DNA of 15,103 nucleotides from JBDSTZ01 sp039927975 (GTDB lineage Bacteria > Pseudomonadota > Gammaproteobacteria > Burkholderiales > Burkholderiaceae_D), in the NCBI GenBank assembly GCA_039927975.1, contig JBDSTZ010000135.1, forward strand, positions 1-15,103. Direction: 5' to 3'. The notes beneath the pieces are model-generated. The model was given only the letters and a program-made list of their open reading frames with translations. It ran no database searches and was not told the DNA's origin. The position numbers and the translations under genes are program-made. Below are positions 13,898 through 15,103 of this stretch, piece by piece; the first letter of the stretch is position 1, and the number at the start of each line of letters is the position of its first letter.

Positions 13898-14731
13898 CTA
13901 GTCGGCCCAGACGATCCATTGATAGTGGGCGGTCAGCAGGATCACTACGCCGAACGCGATGCGGTACCAGGCGAAGACGGTGAAATCGTGGCTGCTGATG
14001 TAGCGCAGCAGCCAGCGCACGCACAGGAAGGCCGAGGCAAAAGCGGCCACGCCGCCCACCAGGAACAGCGGCAGGTCGGCGACGGACAGCAGGGCGCGGT
14101 CCTTGTAGACCGAATACACGGTTGCCGCCAGCAGGGTCGGGATGGCGAGGAAGAACGAGAACTCGGTGGCCGCCTTGCGCGACAGGCCGAACAGCATGCC
14201 GCCGATGATGGTCGCGCCCGAGCGGCTGGTGCCCGGAATGAGGGCGAAGACCTGCGCGCAGCCGATCTTGAAGGCGTCGAGGTAGTTCATGTCGTCGACG
14301 GTGCCGACCCGCGCGGCAACAGGATTGCGCTTGGCGCGCCATTCGACCCACAGGATGACCAGGGCGCCGACGATGAAGGCCAGCGCCACCGGCACCGGCG
14401 CGAACAGCTTGGCCTTGATCATTTTGCTGAACAGCAGGCCGAGCACGGCGGCCGGCATGAAAGCGATGATCAGCTTGATCATGAATTGCTGCTGCTTGGG
14501 CTCCGAGGTCAGCCCGGCCAGCACGGCGCCGATGCGCGCGCGGTATTCCCACATGACGGCCAGGATGGCGCCGGCCTGGATCGCGATCTCGAATACCTTG
14601 ACTTTTTCGCCCGTGAAATTGAGCAGGCTGCCGGCCAGGATCAGGTGGCCGGTGGAGGAAATTGGCAAAAATTCGGTGAAGCCTTCGACCAGGCCCATGA
14701 CGATGGCTTTGATCGCGAGAATGATATCCAT
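13898..14731 (-). CDS. uppP: Undecaprenyl-diphosphatase
   Basis: UppP (BacA) removes a phosphate from undecaprenyl pyrophosphate, recycling the lipid carrier for peptidoglycan and other surface polymers; overproduction is known to give bacitracin resistance. 277 residues, the usual length. Signature 1 is VEGFTEFLPISSTGHL (15-30) and signature 2 is IPGTSRSGATIIGG (165-178). About eight hydrophobic helices are visible, as expected for this inner-membrane protein. The start is ATG 14731; the sequence before it is AT-rich with only a weak ribosome site. recQ follows 4 bases after its TAG, so the two form an operon in which uppP is first. Confidence 0.97.
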   Translation of the reverse strand: MDIILAIKAIVMGLVEGFTEFLPISSTGHLILAGSLLNFTGEKVKVFEIAIQAGAILAVMWEYRARIGAVLAGLTSEPKQQQFMIKLIIAFMPAAVLGLLFSKMIKAKLFAPVPVALAFIVGALVILWVEWRAKRNPVAARVGTVDDMNYLDAFKIGCAQVFALIPGTSRSGATIIGGMLFGLSRKAATEFSFFLAIPTLLAATVYSVYKDRALLSVADLPLFLVGGVAAFASAFLCVRWLLRYISSHDFTVFAWYRIAFGVVILLTAHYQWIVWAD

Positions 14732-14904
14732 AAATAGCTTTAGTGGGCTGACGGTGAGTTATTGGAATTGCGGGCGCCGGGCAGGCAATGCGCGGGGTCG
14801 AAGCTTACCATGAGCCGGGGTCCGGCTCGGTATCGGGGCGGGAGGAATGTGCGGTTTATCAGTGCGGCGCGCGCGGCGAGCGGGTTTTTTTGCCCGGATG
14901 CGCG

Positions 14905-14922
14905 GACGGCGGGTGCGCCGTC
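14905..14922. terminator. Possible hairpin downstream of the redoxin gene
   Basis: GACGGC, six bases, GCCGTC. It lies about 80 bp beyond the redoxin stop on the minus strand, with no T-run after it in that direction, so support is weak. The rest of 14732-14999 shows no gene. Confidence 0.25.
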
Positions 14923-14999
14923 GTCGGCAGGTGCCAATGCGCTTGTCAGATCAAGCACGGCGCGGGCGCGCGGCCGAAGGTCGGCGCCCGGCAGCGCAC

Positions 15000-15103
15000 T
15001 CAGCTCGCGTATTTCACCGAGCAGCCATACGGCCTGGTGTTGGGCTTCTCGATCGCCTTGCCGGCGGCCAGCGCGGCGAGCGCGCTGGCGACATAGTTCT
15101 CCG
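15000..15103 (-). CDS. C-terminus of a redoxin/thioredoxin-family protein
   Basis: The last 34 codons before a TGA at 15000-15002 are in the window; the rest lies beyond the right edge. The readable end is ENYVASALAALAAGKAIEKP, then NTRPYGCSVKYAS. This matches the tail of single-domain thioredoxin-fold redoxins of the AhpC/TSA type, which commonly end in 'LxAGKPVxxxxTrayGCSVKY'. The catalytic cysteines cannot be seen. It is on the same strand as uppP and 268 bp upstream of it. Confidence 0.7.
   Translation of the reverse strand, partial: ENYVASALAALAAGKAIEKPNTRPYGCSVKYAS

Noticed and set aside
14740..15096. Open frames on both strands right of uppP
   Set aside because: They have no ribosome sites or domains; the plus-strand one is antisense to the redoxin tail.
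1..15103. CRISPR array or tandem-repeat array
   Set aside because: No regularly spaced repeats were seen; only isolated palindromes and short direct repeats such as CGGGAACCGCC at 8658 and 8694.

Overview
The window looks like high-GC betaproteobacterial DNA, most likely Oxalobacteraceae (Massilia, Duganella, Telluria or Janthinobacterium type). This rests on codon use, a Burkholderiales-style tRNA-Gly(CCC), and recognisable chromosomal genes (trmB, recQ, uppP, a GGDEF diguanylate cyclase, a YpfJ-type zinc metallopeptidase). The placement is inference; no database could be searched.

Positions 1-2829 are a layered mobile-element remnant. All of it reads on the minus strand: an M48 (HtpX-like) membrane peptidase that runs off the left edge, the C-terminal third of a MobF (TraI/TrwC) conjugative relaxase-helicase, a Tn3-type 38-bp terminal inverted repeat sitting inside traI, a Tn3-family resolvase, a res-like recombination region, a half-size EamA/DMT transporter, and a 39-codon histidine-kinase tail. 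No Tn3 transposase and no second Tn3 repeat are present.

Positions 2830-4351 are a complete IS1182-family insertion sequence of 1522 bp. It has 18-bp terminal inverted repeats (16/18 identical), an intact DDE transposase and CTAG on both flanks. It is the seam between the mobile remnant and ordinary chromosome: the kinase reading frame that ends at its left edge is not continued on its right.

Positions 4352-7099 are chromosomal: a membrane-bound diguanylate cyclase (plus strand) convergent with a neutral zinc metallopeptidase (minus strand), then tRNA-Gly(CCC) with a good sigma70 promoter. Positions 7100-7935 are a small island next to the tRNA. It holds a long noncoding stretch with a 21-bp near-perfect palindrome, and a 135-codon unknown ORF followed immediately by a 54-bp structure resembling an integron attC site.

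Positions 7936-10268 hold a minus-strand cluster: a regulator-like protein with a TolB-N-like domain, a DUF1906 (Rv2525c-like, GH25-like fold) protein, and a protein whose N terminus resembles the putative adhesin Stv domain. This is the least understood group here and the best candidate for an undescribed function.

Positions 10269-15103 are housekeeping: trmB (plus), a conserved-looking small hypothetical, recQ and uppP (minus, only 4 bp apart), and the last 34 residues of a redoxin/thioredoxin-family protein at the right edge.
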